Source of the DNA: CAZYVD01 sp964651045
GTDB taxonomy: Bacteria; Zhuqueibacterota; QNDG01; DSAB01
Direction: 5' to 3'
NCBI GenBank assembly: GCA_964651045.1
Contig: CAZYVD010000009.1
Location: forward strand, 4,332-68,331
Length of the DNA stretch: 64,000 nucleotides
Part shown: positions 18,738 through 26,846 of the stretch, in pieces
How the letters are laid out: every line of letters starts with the position of its first letter
Numbering within the stretch: position 1 is the stretch's first letter
The notes under the pieces: model-generated
Database searches by the model: none
Told to the model about the DNA's origin: nothing
Seen by the model: the letters and a program-made list of their open reading frames with translations, nothing else
Program-made: the position numbers and the translations under genes

Positions 18738-19662
18738 AATCAATCTTAAATATCAGGCCTATTTAAATAAATTCTTGAACTATCTTTTACTCGATAAGGG
18801 ATTATCCAGAAATACATATGATGCCTATAAAAATGATGTCGAGCGGTTTCTCGTGTTTATCGATGAGATAGGAGTCGATGAAATTTCGAATGTTGCTCCT
18901 GAACAGATCAGGGAGATGATAGATCTGCTTAAAGAGTTGGGACTATTGAGTTCGAGTATAAGAAGAAATGTATCTTCTATTAGGATGTTTTTCAGGTATC
19001 TTGCTGGAGAAGAGATTATTGAGAGAGATCCTGCAGAAAACATAGAAGTGCCGAGAATGGAAAGAAGGCTCCCTTCTGTGCTGGAGATTCATGAAGTCGA
19101 GAAGATTTTAAGTATTCCTGATCTCTCCAAACCAAAGGGGATAAGAGACAGGTCGATGCTGGAGTTTCTCTATGCAACAGGTGTGAGGGTTTCAGAACTG
19201 ATAACAATAAAGCAGTCAGATATAATTGTAGAGGAAAAAATAGTTAAAATATTTGGAAAGGGGGCAAAAGAGAGGATCGTACCAATTGGAGAGACCGCTC
19301 TATTTTTTATGGAAGAGTATCTTAACAAGGTGCGGCCCAAACTTTCGATGAGAGGGTTCGGAGGAAACACTCTCTTTTTAAGCATGCATGGAAGAGTGCT
19401 GACTCGTGTGGCAGTTTGGAAGATAATAAAATATTATGTCGCAATAGCAGGGATCAGAAAGAATGTAACGCCACATACGTTCAGACATTCTTTTGCAACA
19501 CATCTTTTAGAAGGAGGAGCAAACCTGAGGGCAGTGCAGGAGATGCTGGGACATTCAGACATATCGACCACGCAGATATATACACATATAGATCGTGAAT
19601 ATCTGAAGGAAGTGATACAGACATTTCATCCAAGAGAAAGGGAGGATTTTTTCAAACGGTGA
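18730..19662 (+). CDS. xerD: Tyrosine recombinase XerC/XerD
   Basis: Site-specific recombinase that resolves chromosome dimers at dif. 310 aa from TTG 18730; the frame is open further back to 18652 but those residues lie inside the preceding gene and do not resemble Xer, while the N-terminal SAM-like domain (YLNKFLNYLLLDKGLSRNTYDAYKND) begins soon after 18730. All catalytic residues are seen: Arg in ATGVRVSEL, Lys in GKGAKERIVPIG, HTFRHSFATHLLEGG, and GHSDISTTQIYTHI with the nucleophile Tyr. Housekeeping context and full length argue for a host Xer rather than an element integrase. Confidence 0.92.
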   Translation: MHEINLKYQAYLNKFLNYLLLDKGLSRNTYDAYKNDVERFLVFIDEIGVDEISNVAPEQIREMIDLLKELGLLSSSIRRNVSSIRMFFRYLAGEEIIERDPAENIEVPRMERRLPSVLEIHEVEKILSIPDLSKPKGIRDRSMLEFLYATGVRVSELITIKQSDIIVEEKIVKIFGKGAKERIVPIGETALFFMEEYLNKVRPKLSMRGFGGNTLFLSMHGRVLTRVAVWKIIKYYVAIAGIRKNVTPHTFRHSFATHLLEGGANLRAVQEMLGHSDISTTQIYTHIDREYLKEVIQTFHPREREDFFKR

Positions 19663-21911
19663 AGAGGATATTAAAAATTTTCATAACTTTTCCAGTGATC
19701 TTGATTTTTTCTCTATCTTCAGGAATCAGACCTGATGGTAAGGGCATGTATAGAAAAGTTTCTCCAGAGCTGAGGTTAATCATGCAATCTGCTGTGGTTG
19801 GTTATCAGGAATTAAATGCCAGAGGTCTGATAAGAACTTACAAGGGAGAGGAATATATCGATGTTCTAATTCAGACACGGGATAGGGCGGAGTTGGAAGG
19901 AATGGGAGTGAAGATTCGTTCATCGGTTGGGGATGTTGTTACTGCAGCACTTCCGCTTAATCAGATAGAGTCTATATCTAATCTCTCATCGGTCTCATAT
20001 ATAGAGATTCCTGCTGTTTGCAAATCCTCTCTCGACAGAAGTATTCCAGAGATAAATGCAGATCATCTGCATGATGGAAGTCTTGGAACTGTCTACAAAG
20101 GAAAGGGTGTGATAATCGGAATAATCGATTACGGTATAGACTGGTCGCATGAGGATTTTATAGATGAGAATGGAGAATCGAGAATACTCTATATCTGGGA
20201 TCAGACAGATGAGTCAGGTACACCTCCGGATGGTGGTTTAGATTATGGATCTGAATACACGAGGGAACAGATAAATGAAGAGTTAGGTGATAATACTCCG
20301 GGAATTGTCAAGGGCAAGGATTTCAATGGACACGGAACCCATGTTGCTGGAATTGCTGCAGGGAACGGTCGTGCTTCTGGAAATGGCAAGCCCGCTGGTG
20401 TCTATGTAGGTACTGCACCAGAGGCAGATCTTATTATTGTAAAAGGAGCCAATCAGGGCGGCATACCGAACATAAACATCATGGATGGACTGTACTACAT
20501 TTTTCAAAAGGCAGATTCGCTTAAAATGCCTGCTGCAGTGAATATCAGTCTTGGAACCCAGAAGGGGCCGCATGATGCTACAAGCTCTTTTGAAAAGTAT
20601 GTAGATAACATTTTATCAGAGCCTGGTAGAGTTGTGGTCGTTGCTGCAGGAAATGATGGCGATAAAGACATACATTTCAGGGGCTGTCTTGCTCCAAGTG
20701 CTGGTGTGGATTCTGTTGTTGTTGAATTTCAGATAACAGAAAATAATCTCAACAGTTATGATTATACTAAATTTGATATATGGTATCCTCAGTCGGCTGG
20801 AGTTGCGGTTACAATAGAACCGCCAGGAGAGGGCCAGTATGGACCTGTGCACTACGGTACCATGTCAGACTGGGACACAAGCTGTGGAAGGATAGTAATT
20901 GATAATGGAGCAGGAGGGCCCTATCCAGGTAATGATGATATTGAGATGTGGATTCAAATATCCGATAGAATAAAAAACGGCAGTATATCAGACATAATGG
21001 AAACAGGTGTATGGAAGCTGATATTTACCGGTTCACCAGGAAGGTTTGATGGATGGCTTTATGACTCATCCGTTGGAGCGAGATTGATAACCGGAATGGA
21101 CACGTCGACCCTCATAGCTGAACCTGGAAATGCCATGCATGTAATTACGGTAGGGTCATATGTTTCTCGAAATTCATGGTCGAGTCTGTGGTCCGATCCA
21201 TTTAATATTGGTGGGATCACGGTTGGGGAGATATCAAAGTTTACCAGTCCTGGACCATCGAGACCATATTCAAATCATGATCCATTACAGAAACCAGAAG
21301 TAGTAGCTCCAGGTGAGTATATACTCTCGTCACTCTCACACGATATGACGAATCCTCCGAGCGATCACTATATAGCCACAGACAGTGTTCACTGGGCATA
21401 CAAGGGAACAAGTATGGCTGCACCTCACGTTACAGGTGTTGCGGCATTGATCTTCCAGATGGATTCTTTGGCAAATGTACGATGGAGCATAATGGCTACT
21501 GCAAGAAGGGATGAATTTACAGGACAGGAGGTATGGAACAGATTCAGGGGATATGGAAAGTTGGATGCACTCGAGGCAGTCAAATATACATCTGTTGAAG
21601 ATATGGGAAGAAGATCGATTCGATCTTTTTCGCTGTTTCAGAACTATCCGAACCCTTTCAACGGATCTACGATAATCGAGTATGAGCTATCGTGTAGTAT
21701 GGACTCTTTTAAGGATGTTTCGCTGACTATATTCGACATCTCTGGCAGGATTGTAAAGGTGCTAGTAAAAAAGAATCAGGGAACAGGTGTTTATAGGGTG
21801 AGGTGGAATGGTGATGATTATCGTGGTAGAAGAGTAGGGTCTGGACTCTATATATGCAGGTTGAAGATAGGGGAAAGTGTATTTACCAGGAAAATTATTT
21901 TTATTCGATAA
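19659..21911 (+). CDS. Secreted subtilisin-like (S8) protease with FlgD-like C-terminal sorting domain
   Basis: 750 aa, exported. Signal peptide at residues 1-22, a propeptide-like segment to about 120, then a subtilase domain with catalytic Asp157 (IIDYGIDWSHEDF), His225 (GHGTHVAGIAAG) and Ser585 (GTSMAAPHVTG). The long insert between His and Ser resembles the Bacteroides fragilis-type S8 proteases. The last 80 residues (LFQNYPNPFNGSTI... to GSGLYICRLKIG...KIIFIR) are a FlgD-like/type IX-type C-terminal domain that directs export or surface anchoring. GTG 19659 overlaps the Xer stop; a hairpin terminator follows at 21960. Confidence 0.9.
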   Translation: MKRILKIFITFPVILIFSLSSGIRPDGKGMYRKVSPELRLIMQSAVVGYQELNARGLIRTYKGEEYIDVLIQTRDRAELEGMGVKIRSSVGDVVTAALPLNQIESISNLSSVSYIEIPAVCKSSLDRSIPEINADHLHDGSLGTVYKGKGVIIGIIDYGIDWSHEDFIDENGESRILYIWDQTDESGTPPDGGLDYGSEYTREQINEELGDNTPGIVKGKDFNGHGTHVAGIAAGNGRASGNGKPAGVYVGTAPEADLIIVKGANQGGIPNINIMDGLYYIFQKADSLKMPAAVNISLGTQKGPHDATSSFEKYVDNILSEPGRVVVVAAGNDGDKDIHFRGCLAPSAGVDSVVVEFQITENNLNSYDYTKFDIWYPQSAGVAVTIEPPGEGQYGPVHYGTMSDWDTSCGRIVIDNGAGGPYPGNDDIEMWIQISDRIKNGSISDIMETGVWKLIFTGSPGRFDGWLYDSSVGARLITGMDTSTLIAEPGNAMHVITVGSYVSRNSWSSLWSDPFNIGGITVGEISKFTSPGPSRPYSNHDPLQKPEVVAPGEYILSSLSHDMTNPPSDHYIATDSVHWAYKGTSMAAPHVTGVAALIFQMDSLANVRWSIMATARRDEFTGQEVWNRFRGYGKLDALEAVKYTSVEDMGRRSIRSFSLFQNYPNPFNGSTIIEYELSCSMDSFKDVSLTIFDISGRIVKVLVKKNQGTGVYRVRWNGDDYRGRRVGSGLYICRLKIGESVFTRKIIFIR

Positions 21912-21959
21912 TGGTCTTAACATTTACAGTTTTTCATGGAAGATTTTTCTCACTGTATC

Positions 21960-21979
21960 GTCCCAGAAGGGACTTTTTT
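21960..21979 (+). terminator. Rho-independent terminator after the subtilase
   Basis: GTCCC-AGAA-GGGAC stem-loop directly followed by six T. The stem is short (5 bp) but perfect. It lies 48 nt after the subtilase stop and before the promoter of the next gene. Confidence 0.65.
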
Positions 21980-22093
21980 AATGTTGTATCTCTTTTTGAA
22001 AAATAATCCTGATTCTCATGATTCATGGAAAATACCGATTCCTTCTATGGTCTCATTCTAAAATTCTATACAAACCCTGATGCCAAATTTTTC

Positions 22094-22121
22094 TTGCAAA
22101 TAGGCTTAAATTTTGTACATT
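22094..22121 (+). promoter_or_regulatory. Sigma-70-type promoter for lipoprotein phosphoesterase
   Basis: TTGCAA, 16-nt spacer, TACATT. It would start transcription near 22128, 20 nt before ATG 22148. It also argues against the far upstream ATG at 22025 as the true start. Confidence 0.5.
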
Positions 22122-22147
22122 CTAAGAGATGTCAAGACTCTTTTATT

Positions 22148-23527
22148 ATGGTTGATATTAAAATAAAATCCGCTTGTTTGCTGCTCTTTTTACTTCTATT
22201 TATCGCATGTAGTGTAGATAAACCATTCGATCAGGGAAGTGATTTAGGTTCACTATTAATCAATTTTGCAGTAATATCTGACATTCACTATTTTGATCCA
22301 TCTCTGGGGACAGAGGGAGTAGCATTTGATACAGCAGTGTCAAAGGATAGAAAAATGGTTGCAGAAAGCGAAGAAATCTTAAAGTCTGCAGTTAATGATC
22401 TGATTTCTGAATCCGTTGATTTTGTTTTGATACCGGGCGATTTAACAAAGGATGGAGAACTTTCCAGCCATCTAAGAGTAACAGAATTTTTAAAAATGAT
22501 CGAATCATCAGGCATAGATGTATACGTTATTCCAGGAAATCATGATATAAACAACCCAAACGCAGTATCATATAGTGGCAGCTCGGTAACAAGGGTTAAA
22601 AGTGTGACGCCTGAGGAGTTTGAGGAGATTTATAAAGAGTTTGGATATTCAGAAGCAATAGATCGCGATCCCAATTCGCTTAGTTATGTGGTTGAGGTAG
22701 CCGATGGATTGTGGATTCTTGCGATGGACTGCTGCAGATATAGAGAGAATACAGAAACTAATTCTTTAGTGGGTGGCGAATTTTCAGAAGAGACTCTCTC
22801 ATGGATAAAAGAAAAATTGAAAGAGGCAGAAGAGAGATCGATCCGCATTTTTGGAATGATGCACCACGGTATATGGGAACATTTTCTGGGCCAGTCCCTG
22901 TACTTTACAGATTATGTTGTTAATGATTATCAGGAAGTTGCTCGTGAGTTTGCAAGACTCGGAATGAGAATTGTATTCACAGGCCATTTTCATGCAAATG
23001 ATATTGTAAAGATGAATTCTATCTATGGTTTTCTTTTTGATATAGAAACAGGATCTACTGTTACATATCCATGCCCTTATCGGTTGTTAACTCTTTTTTC
23101 AAACGACATCTTGAGCATAAGAAGCAAAAGGATAACTAATATTAATTATGATACAGACGGGAAAACATTTCAGAAATATGCAAAGGATTTTCTAACAGAT
23201 GGTTTGAGCAGCATTGTGTCAGAGATGTTGATTGAGGAGTTAAAACTATCAAGAGAAGATGCCGCACTATATACGCCATTTTTGTTGGATGCCATGATAG
23301 CACATCTTGAGGGTGATGAGTCGCCGGATTCAGAGACTATCTCAATGATTCAGAAGATGATGACCAGTGAGAATCCTACAATTCATATCATTGGCATAGC
23401 ATTAAGCTCGATATGGTATGATCAACCGCCTGGTGATAATGACATAGACATAGAATTAGACTCAGGTCTTGTGACAGAATATACAGGAGCTGAATTTAAA
23501 ATAATCTCGAAAAACAAAAACAGATGA
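22148..23527 (+). CDS. Lipoprotein calcineurin-like metallophosphoesterase
   Basis: 459 aa from ATG 22148. The frame is open to an ATG at 22025, but 22148 begins a proper lipoprotein signal (MVDIKIKSACLLLFLLLFIAC, lipobox FIAC). Metal-binding motifs of the calcineurin-like phosphoesterase fold are in order: SDIHYF, PGDLTKDGE, PGNHDINN, MMHHG and TGHFHAND. The C-terminal third (residues about 330-459) is less conserved and acidic. Substrate unknown; cyclic-nucleotide or phospholipid phosphodiesterases are the closest kinds. It overlaps the methyltransferase start by 4 nt. Confidence 0.85.
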   Translation: MVDIKIKSACLLLFLLLFIACSVDKPFDQGSDLGSLLINFAVISDIHYFDPSLGTEGVAFDTAVSKDRKMVAESEEILKSAVNDLISESVDFVLIPGDLTKDGELSSHLRVTEFLKMIESSGIDVYVIPGNHDINNPNAVSYSGSSVTRVKSVTPEEFEEIYKEFGYSEAIDRDPNSLSYVVEVADGLWILAMDCCRYRENTETNSLVGGEFSEETLSWIKEKLKEAEERSIRIFGMMHHGIWEHFLGQSLYFTDYVVNDYQEVAREFARLGMRIVFTGHFHANDIVKMNSIYGFLFDIETGSTVTYPCPYRLLTLFSNDILSIRSKRITNINYDTDGKTFQKYAKDFLTDGLSSIVSEMLIEELKLSREDAALYTPFLLDAMIAHLEGDESPDSETISMIQKMMTSENPTIHIIGIALSSIWYDQPPGDNDIDIELDSGLVTEYTGAEFKIISKNKNR

Positions 23528-24171
23528 TAATCATGAGCAGTGTTTCCACTTTGCCTGATCCAATGTCACCGCCCGATGGTGTGGTGAATTATAAAATGAA
23601 GCGTTACTCCCATTTTGACCAGAGGGCTGTAGATTTTTTAGAGCATCGTTTACTTGAAAAAATACTTTTAAAGACAGGGATTGATAGAGGATCAATTCTC
23701 AATGTTCCATGTGGATATGGCCGGTTTTCTGAGATACTGCAGAATCACTGCACAAGGTTGGTTTATTATGATCTTCATCCTAAAATGGTGAGCATCTGCA
23801 GTGAAGAGTGGGGTGGAAGTGGCAGGGATTTTATCAATGGATCAATACGAAATCTACCTTTTAAAGATGGTAGTTTCGATATTGTGATTTGCATACGACT
23901 GTTTCACCATTTTTTCCCTTCACATGACAGGTTCAATATTATTAGTGAACTTGCAAGGGTATCGAGAAGATTTGTATTGCTTACATATTACAGGAAAAAC
24001 GCTTTACATAGCCTGATGAGGTCGATCAATAAAAAGGGACATCGGATTATAATGATGTCCAGAGAGGGATTTTACACTGAGCTCAATTCTGCTGGTTTAA
24101 GACCATTGATTGAAAGATCGATCGTGCCTGTTGTTCATGCACAGCGGTTTGTTCTATCAATCAAATCTTAA
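23524..24171 (+). CDS. Class I SAM-dependent methyltransferase
   Basis: 215 aa. SAM-binding motif I is ILNVPCGYGRFSE (about 57-69), motif II YYDLHPKMV, then INGSIRNLPFKDGSFDIVICIRLFHHF, typical of UbiE/Methyltransf_11-type enzymes. The substrate is not readable. The adjacent convergent WaaP-like kinase, whose stop overlaps this one by 4 nt, hints at envelope glycan or lipid modification, but no shared transcript is possible. Confidence 0.82.
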   Translation: MIIMSSVSTLPDPMSPPDGVVNYKMKRYSHFDQRAVDFLEHRLLEKILLKTGIDRGSILNVPCGYGRFSEILQNHCTRLVYYDLHPKMVSICSEEWGGSGRDFINGSIRNLPFKDGSFDIVICIRLFHHFFPSHDRFNIISELARVSRRFVLLTYYRKNALHSLMRSINKKGHRIIMMSREGFYTELNSAGLRPLIERSIVPVVHAQRFVLSIKS

Positions 24172-24968
24172 ATGTTTTTCAGCCAGTCTTTAAAGCGTCT
24201 TCTCTTCTTGCGCCAGATGTAGTAGAGATCGAAATACCACTTCCAGTTATATAATCTTTTTTCATTCTCTGCATAGATTTGAAAGAAATGTGATCTGTAT
24301 CTCCTCCAGTACAGTCGTCCTATATCCTTGACTCTTGAAAAGTATCCGATGCTTTTTCTGATTCTGGATCTGTTAAGATCCACAAGAACAAGCCTGTTTT
24401 TTGTAATGAGGAAATTTGCAAGGTTGAGGTCACGATGGATCATTCCAGAACCATGCATACTCTTGCAGTAGTCTGCTACAAGATCGATTAGCTTTAAAAC
24501 CTTATCTTCATTTATGGGATTTTCTAATAAACAGTGCTTCACTTTTTGATTCTTGCCTATATACTCTGTGATATAATAACTCTCTTTAATAAAGCCAAAT
24601 CTTCTTCTGTCTATCACACATAAGGGTAATGGTGTGTCCAGACCATTAGCAAGCAGATGTTTTGCTGCCGTAAAAGATCTGACTGATTTAGATTTTTTAA
24701 GAGGACTCATGATGAATTGAAGGAAATTTCTGTGATAGAATTTTTTAACAACAATATCTGAAAACGGTTTTAAATCTCTAACTTTAATCCTAAAAATCAG
24801 GTTGGGTTTTTCCTTGATAATTTCTGCAGCACTGTTCTTATCTAGTAGTTTTTCTAATCCATTACTATCAATCCATGGAATAAGAGATGGACGAATGAAC
24901 CCCTTATATTCGTTCCTGCTGTAAGGCAGGAGATTTAGATGTGATTTAGATGTGGTTTTTATATTCAT
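24168..24968 (-). CDS. WaaP/Kdo-kinase-like lipopolysaccharide kinase
   Basis: 266 aa. A protein-kinase-like fold of the lipopolysaccharide kinase family: catalytic loop MIHRDLNLANFLI (about 178-190) and metal-binding VLVDLNRSRI (in place of the DFG motif), with a basic C-terminus (WRKKRRRFKDWLK). Family members phosphorylate heptose or Kdo of LPS core on the cytoplasmic side. Early Lys residues (FSDIVVKKFYHR) would supply the ATP-contact lysine. No clear ribosome-binding site precedes ATG 24968. Confidence 0.8.
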   Translation of the reverse strand: MNIKTTSKSHLNLLPYSRNEYKGFIRPSLIPWIDSNGLEKLLDKNSAAEIIKEKPNLIFRIKVRDLKPFSDIVVKKFYHRNFLQFIMSPLKKSKSVRSFTAAKHLLANGLDTPLPLCVIDRRRFGFIKESYYITEYIGKNQKVKHCLLENPINEDKVLKLIDLVADYCKSMHGSGMIHRDLNLANFLITKNRLVLVDLNRSRIRKSIGYFSRVKDIGRLYWRRYRSHFFQIYAENEKRLYNWKWYFDLYYIWRKKRRRFKDWLKNI

Positions 24969-25045
24969 GAATTGTTCTTTGGGTTTTGAAAATGATTATT
25001 CTCCAAGAAATGATTTTTTGATGTTTAATTCATCCCCATTACTGA

Positions 25046-25571
25046 TTATGTGTTCGTAATAGTTGGGGCAGGTTCTGAACCTGCCCCTACAACTTTTGAG
25101 AACGAATGGGCTGTTTTGGATTTAAATTCAAATATCTCATTTTCTAANNNNNNNNNNNNNNNNNNNNNNNNNNNNNNNNNNNNNNNNNNNNNNNNNNNNN
25201 NNNNNNNNNNNNNNNNNNNNNNNNNNNNNNNNNNNNNNNNNNNNNNNCAATGAATTATTTGTTGTTGGGGTGGTAGGGGCAGGTTCTGAACCTGCCCCTA
25301 CATTATTAATAATAATGATACCGTGAACATGATTTGGCATAATTACAAATTCATCCAATAAAATATTGTCATTATGATTGGGTAAATCATACCATGTATA
25401 TTTTACAATCTCTCCGTATCTATTAATCACCATTTGACCATCTATTATCTCGCCAAATAATAATTTTCTACCTTTTACACAAATAGTCACAAAATATGCG
25501 CCTGGTTGAGAATAATCATAATCCTTTAATCTGATCGATCGTCTGCGATGTATTTCCCTGTCGTACCTCAT
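25046..25571 (-). CDS. REP-associated tyrosine transposase (RAYT/TnpA_REP), interrupted by assembly gap
   Basis: IS200-like single-strand transposase domain: GAYFVTICVKGRKLLFGEI, then FVIMPNHVHGIIII with the HUH-type HVH motif. Translation begins at ATG 25571 and runs intact to the N run at 25247. Directly after HGIIIINN it reads VGAGSEPAPT, encoded by a perfect palindrome. Beyond the gap the minus strand stays open (LENEIFEFKSKTAHSFSK) to a second palindrome, again read VGAGSEPAPT, and stops at 25046. The catalytic Tyr region is either in the gap or lost. Frame across the gap is unknown because its true length is unknown. Confidence 0.75.
25062..25090. repeat. REP-like palindrome, copy 1
   Basis: Inverted repeat with 14-nt arms GTTGGGGCAGGTTC / GAACCTGCCCCTAC around a single T; one mismatch between arms. 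Same unit as at 25272. On the minus strand it reads VGAGSEPAPT in the frame of the transposase fragment. Confidence 0.85.
25148..25247. other. Assembly gap (100 N)
   Basis: Exactly 100 N, the usual placeholder for a scaffold join of unknown length. It lies between two copies of the same palindrome, which probably caused the assembly break. Confidence 0.98.
25272..25300. repeat. REP-like palindrome, copy 2, inside transposase gene
   Basis: Perfect inverted repeat: GTAGGGGCAGGTTC, T, GAACCTGCCCCTAC. Sits in frame within the RAYT coding sequence just after the HVH motif, in the position where related transposase genes are known to carry GAGS-type repeats. Confidence 0.88.
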
Positions 25572-25896
25572 ACTGATCTTGATATTTTAAAAAAATATTT
25601 CTTAATCTAATTGTTCTAATGAAGATTTGCAAGAAATAAATTTTGTCTTCCGTAAAGGATTGTTTTGAATAATTCATAAATAACATCAATCAATATTAAG
25701 GGATTTATAATTGGGACTGTATTAAAAATGGGTTATTTTACGATTATGAAAATTTATATATGGATTTGCCTATTGTCTTAATCAATATCTGAAGATACTC
25801 TTGATACAATCTCTCAGAATCATTACAGACGCCACCTCTCCAAGGCAGTGGCGTCTGTATTGCATGTATGTCATCCATTCTTTCAGATAGAAAAAT
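25572..25896. other. Intergenic region with one strong hairpin
   Basis: No gene seen. It contains an 11-bp perfect stem at 25825-25858 (ACAGACGCCAC / GTGGCGTCTGT, 12-nt loop), 39 nt past the stop of the minus-strand FMN-binding gene. Neither side has a T tract, so it may stabilise the transcript end or be a degenerate terminator rather than a classical Rho-independent one. Confidence 0.6.
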
Positions 25897-26841
25897 CTAC
25901 TGTTCTCTCAATTCTGAGATTTTACCCAAGAGTCCGTCTATTTTGTAAAAGCTGAAGCTTCCAGGTGAAAATATGATTGGATGCAGCTTTTCAATATCAG
26001 GATAACCATTTCTGTTCAATATTGAGGGATCTACCTTGACATCTTTGATCTCACCAATGAACATTGTGTGGGAGCCAAGCTCATGAATCTCAACAACTCT
26101 GCATTCAATGTTGATTGGAAATTCTTTAAGATATGGTGCATCAACAGAATCTCCTCTTATGGCTGTAAGGCCAGTAACCTTCAGTTTATCTACATCTCTT
26201 CCTGAAACACTCCCGAAATAGGCTGCATTGCCGGCAAGTTCTTCTGTAGGGAGATTAACCGTAAAGGCCTTCCTTTCAATGATATTTCCATGTGTATATG
26301 TAGCACTTCTTAAGGATATAGCAACACATGGTGGACGGGAGCAGCATATTCCAACCCATGCTGCTGTCATCATGTTGGGTTTTCCCTGATTGTCATATGA
26401 TCCTATGACCCACACTGGAGCAGGAAGAATCGTCTTGGGGCCAATAGAAATTTTATCACTTTTTTCGGTCGCTTCTGATGCGCTTTTTTTGATTTCAACA
26501 GCCTTCTCAAGAGCGCTCTTGACTGCATTAAGAACAGCATTGGTTGTTTCGGTTGCACCAGTAATTGCTTCGACACCCTCTATTCCACCATTAGCAATAA
26601 TTCTTTTGGGGATTTCTTTAAGGGCTTCTTCATGTTCATATTCTGGATGTTTGATAATGATTACATCTTTTATATTTGAATCTTCAATAATTACCCGAAC
26701 ATGAACCGTTCCTTCATGCCCAAAACCACTTCCCTCATAAATACCATCTTTATATTTTTTATGCTGAGGGATGGATCGAGAAAGAGCAGAAGTGGAAAGA
26801 ATGATAAAAAATATAATTAATGTAAATGCCTTATATTTCAT
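25897..26841 (-). CDS. Exported FMN-binding domain fused to flavin-reductase domain
   Basis: 314 aa. Signal peptide (residues 1-22, FTLIIFFIILSTSALS). Residues about 30-115 form an FMN_bind domain with EAITGATETT; in this family ApbE links FMN covalently to the Thr of a Dxx(S/T)GAT site (here Thr97, with Glu replacing the Asp). After a Lys/Ser/Glu linker, residues about 135-300 are a flavin-reductase/FMN-binding split-barrel domain (PVWVIGSYDNQGKPNMMTAAWVGICCSRPPCVAISLR...). A secreted protein with both a covalent-flavin domain and a flavin-reductase-like barrel suggests an extracytoplasmic electron-transfer role. It lies 5 nt after ornithine aminotransferase, likely one transcript. Confidence 0.82.
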   Translation of the reverse strand: MKYKAFTLIIFFIILSTSALSRSIPQHKKYKDGIYEGSGFGHEGTVHVRVIIEDSNIKDVIIIKHPEYEHEEALKEIPKRIIANGGIEGVEAITGATETTNAVLNAVKSALEKAVEIKKSASEATEKSDKISIGPKTILPAPVWVIGSYDNQGKPNMMTAAWVGICCSRPPCVAISLRSATYTHGNIIERKAFTVNLPTEELAGNAAYFGSVSGRDVDKLKVTGLTAIRGDSVDAPYLKEFPINIECRVVEIHELGSHTMFIGEIKDVKVDPSILNRNGYPDIEKLHPIIFSPGSFSFYKIDGLLGKISELREQ

Positions 26842-26846
26842 TTTTA

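Noticed and set aside
18730..19662. Xer-type recombinase as the integrase of the tRNA-Pro island
   Set aside because: It lies 37 kb away in a housekeeping operon and has the length and motifs of a chromosomal Xer protein.
22025..22147. N-terminal extension of the lipoprotein phosphoesterase
   Set aside because: It would bury the lipoprotein signal and contains the likely promoter at 22094-22121.
25050..25253. Plus-strand ORF starting MFVIVGAGSEPAPTT and running into the N run
   Set aside because: It is the mirror reading of the REP palindrome and continues only through unknown bases.
25825..25858. Classical Rho-independent terminator
   Set aside because: The 11-bp stem is strong, but no T tract follows on either strand, so it is only reported as a hairpin.
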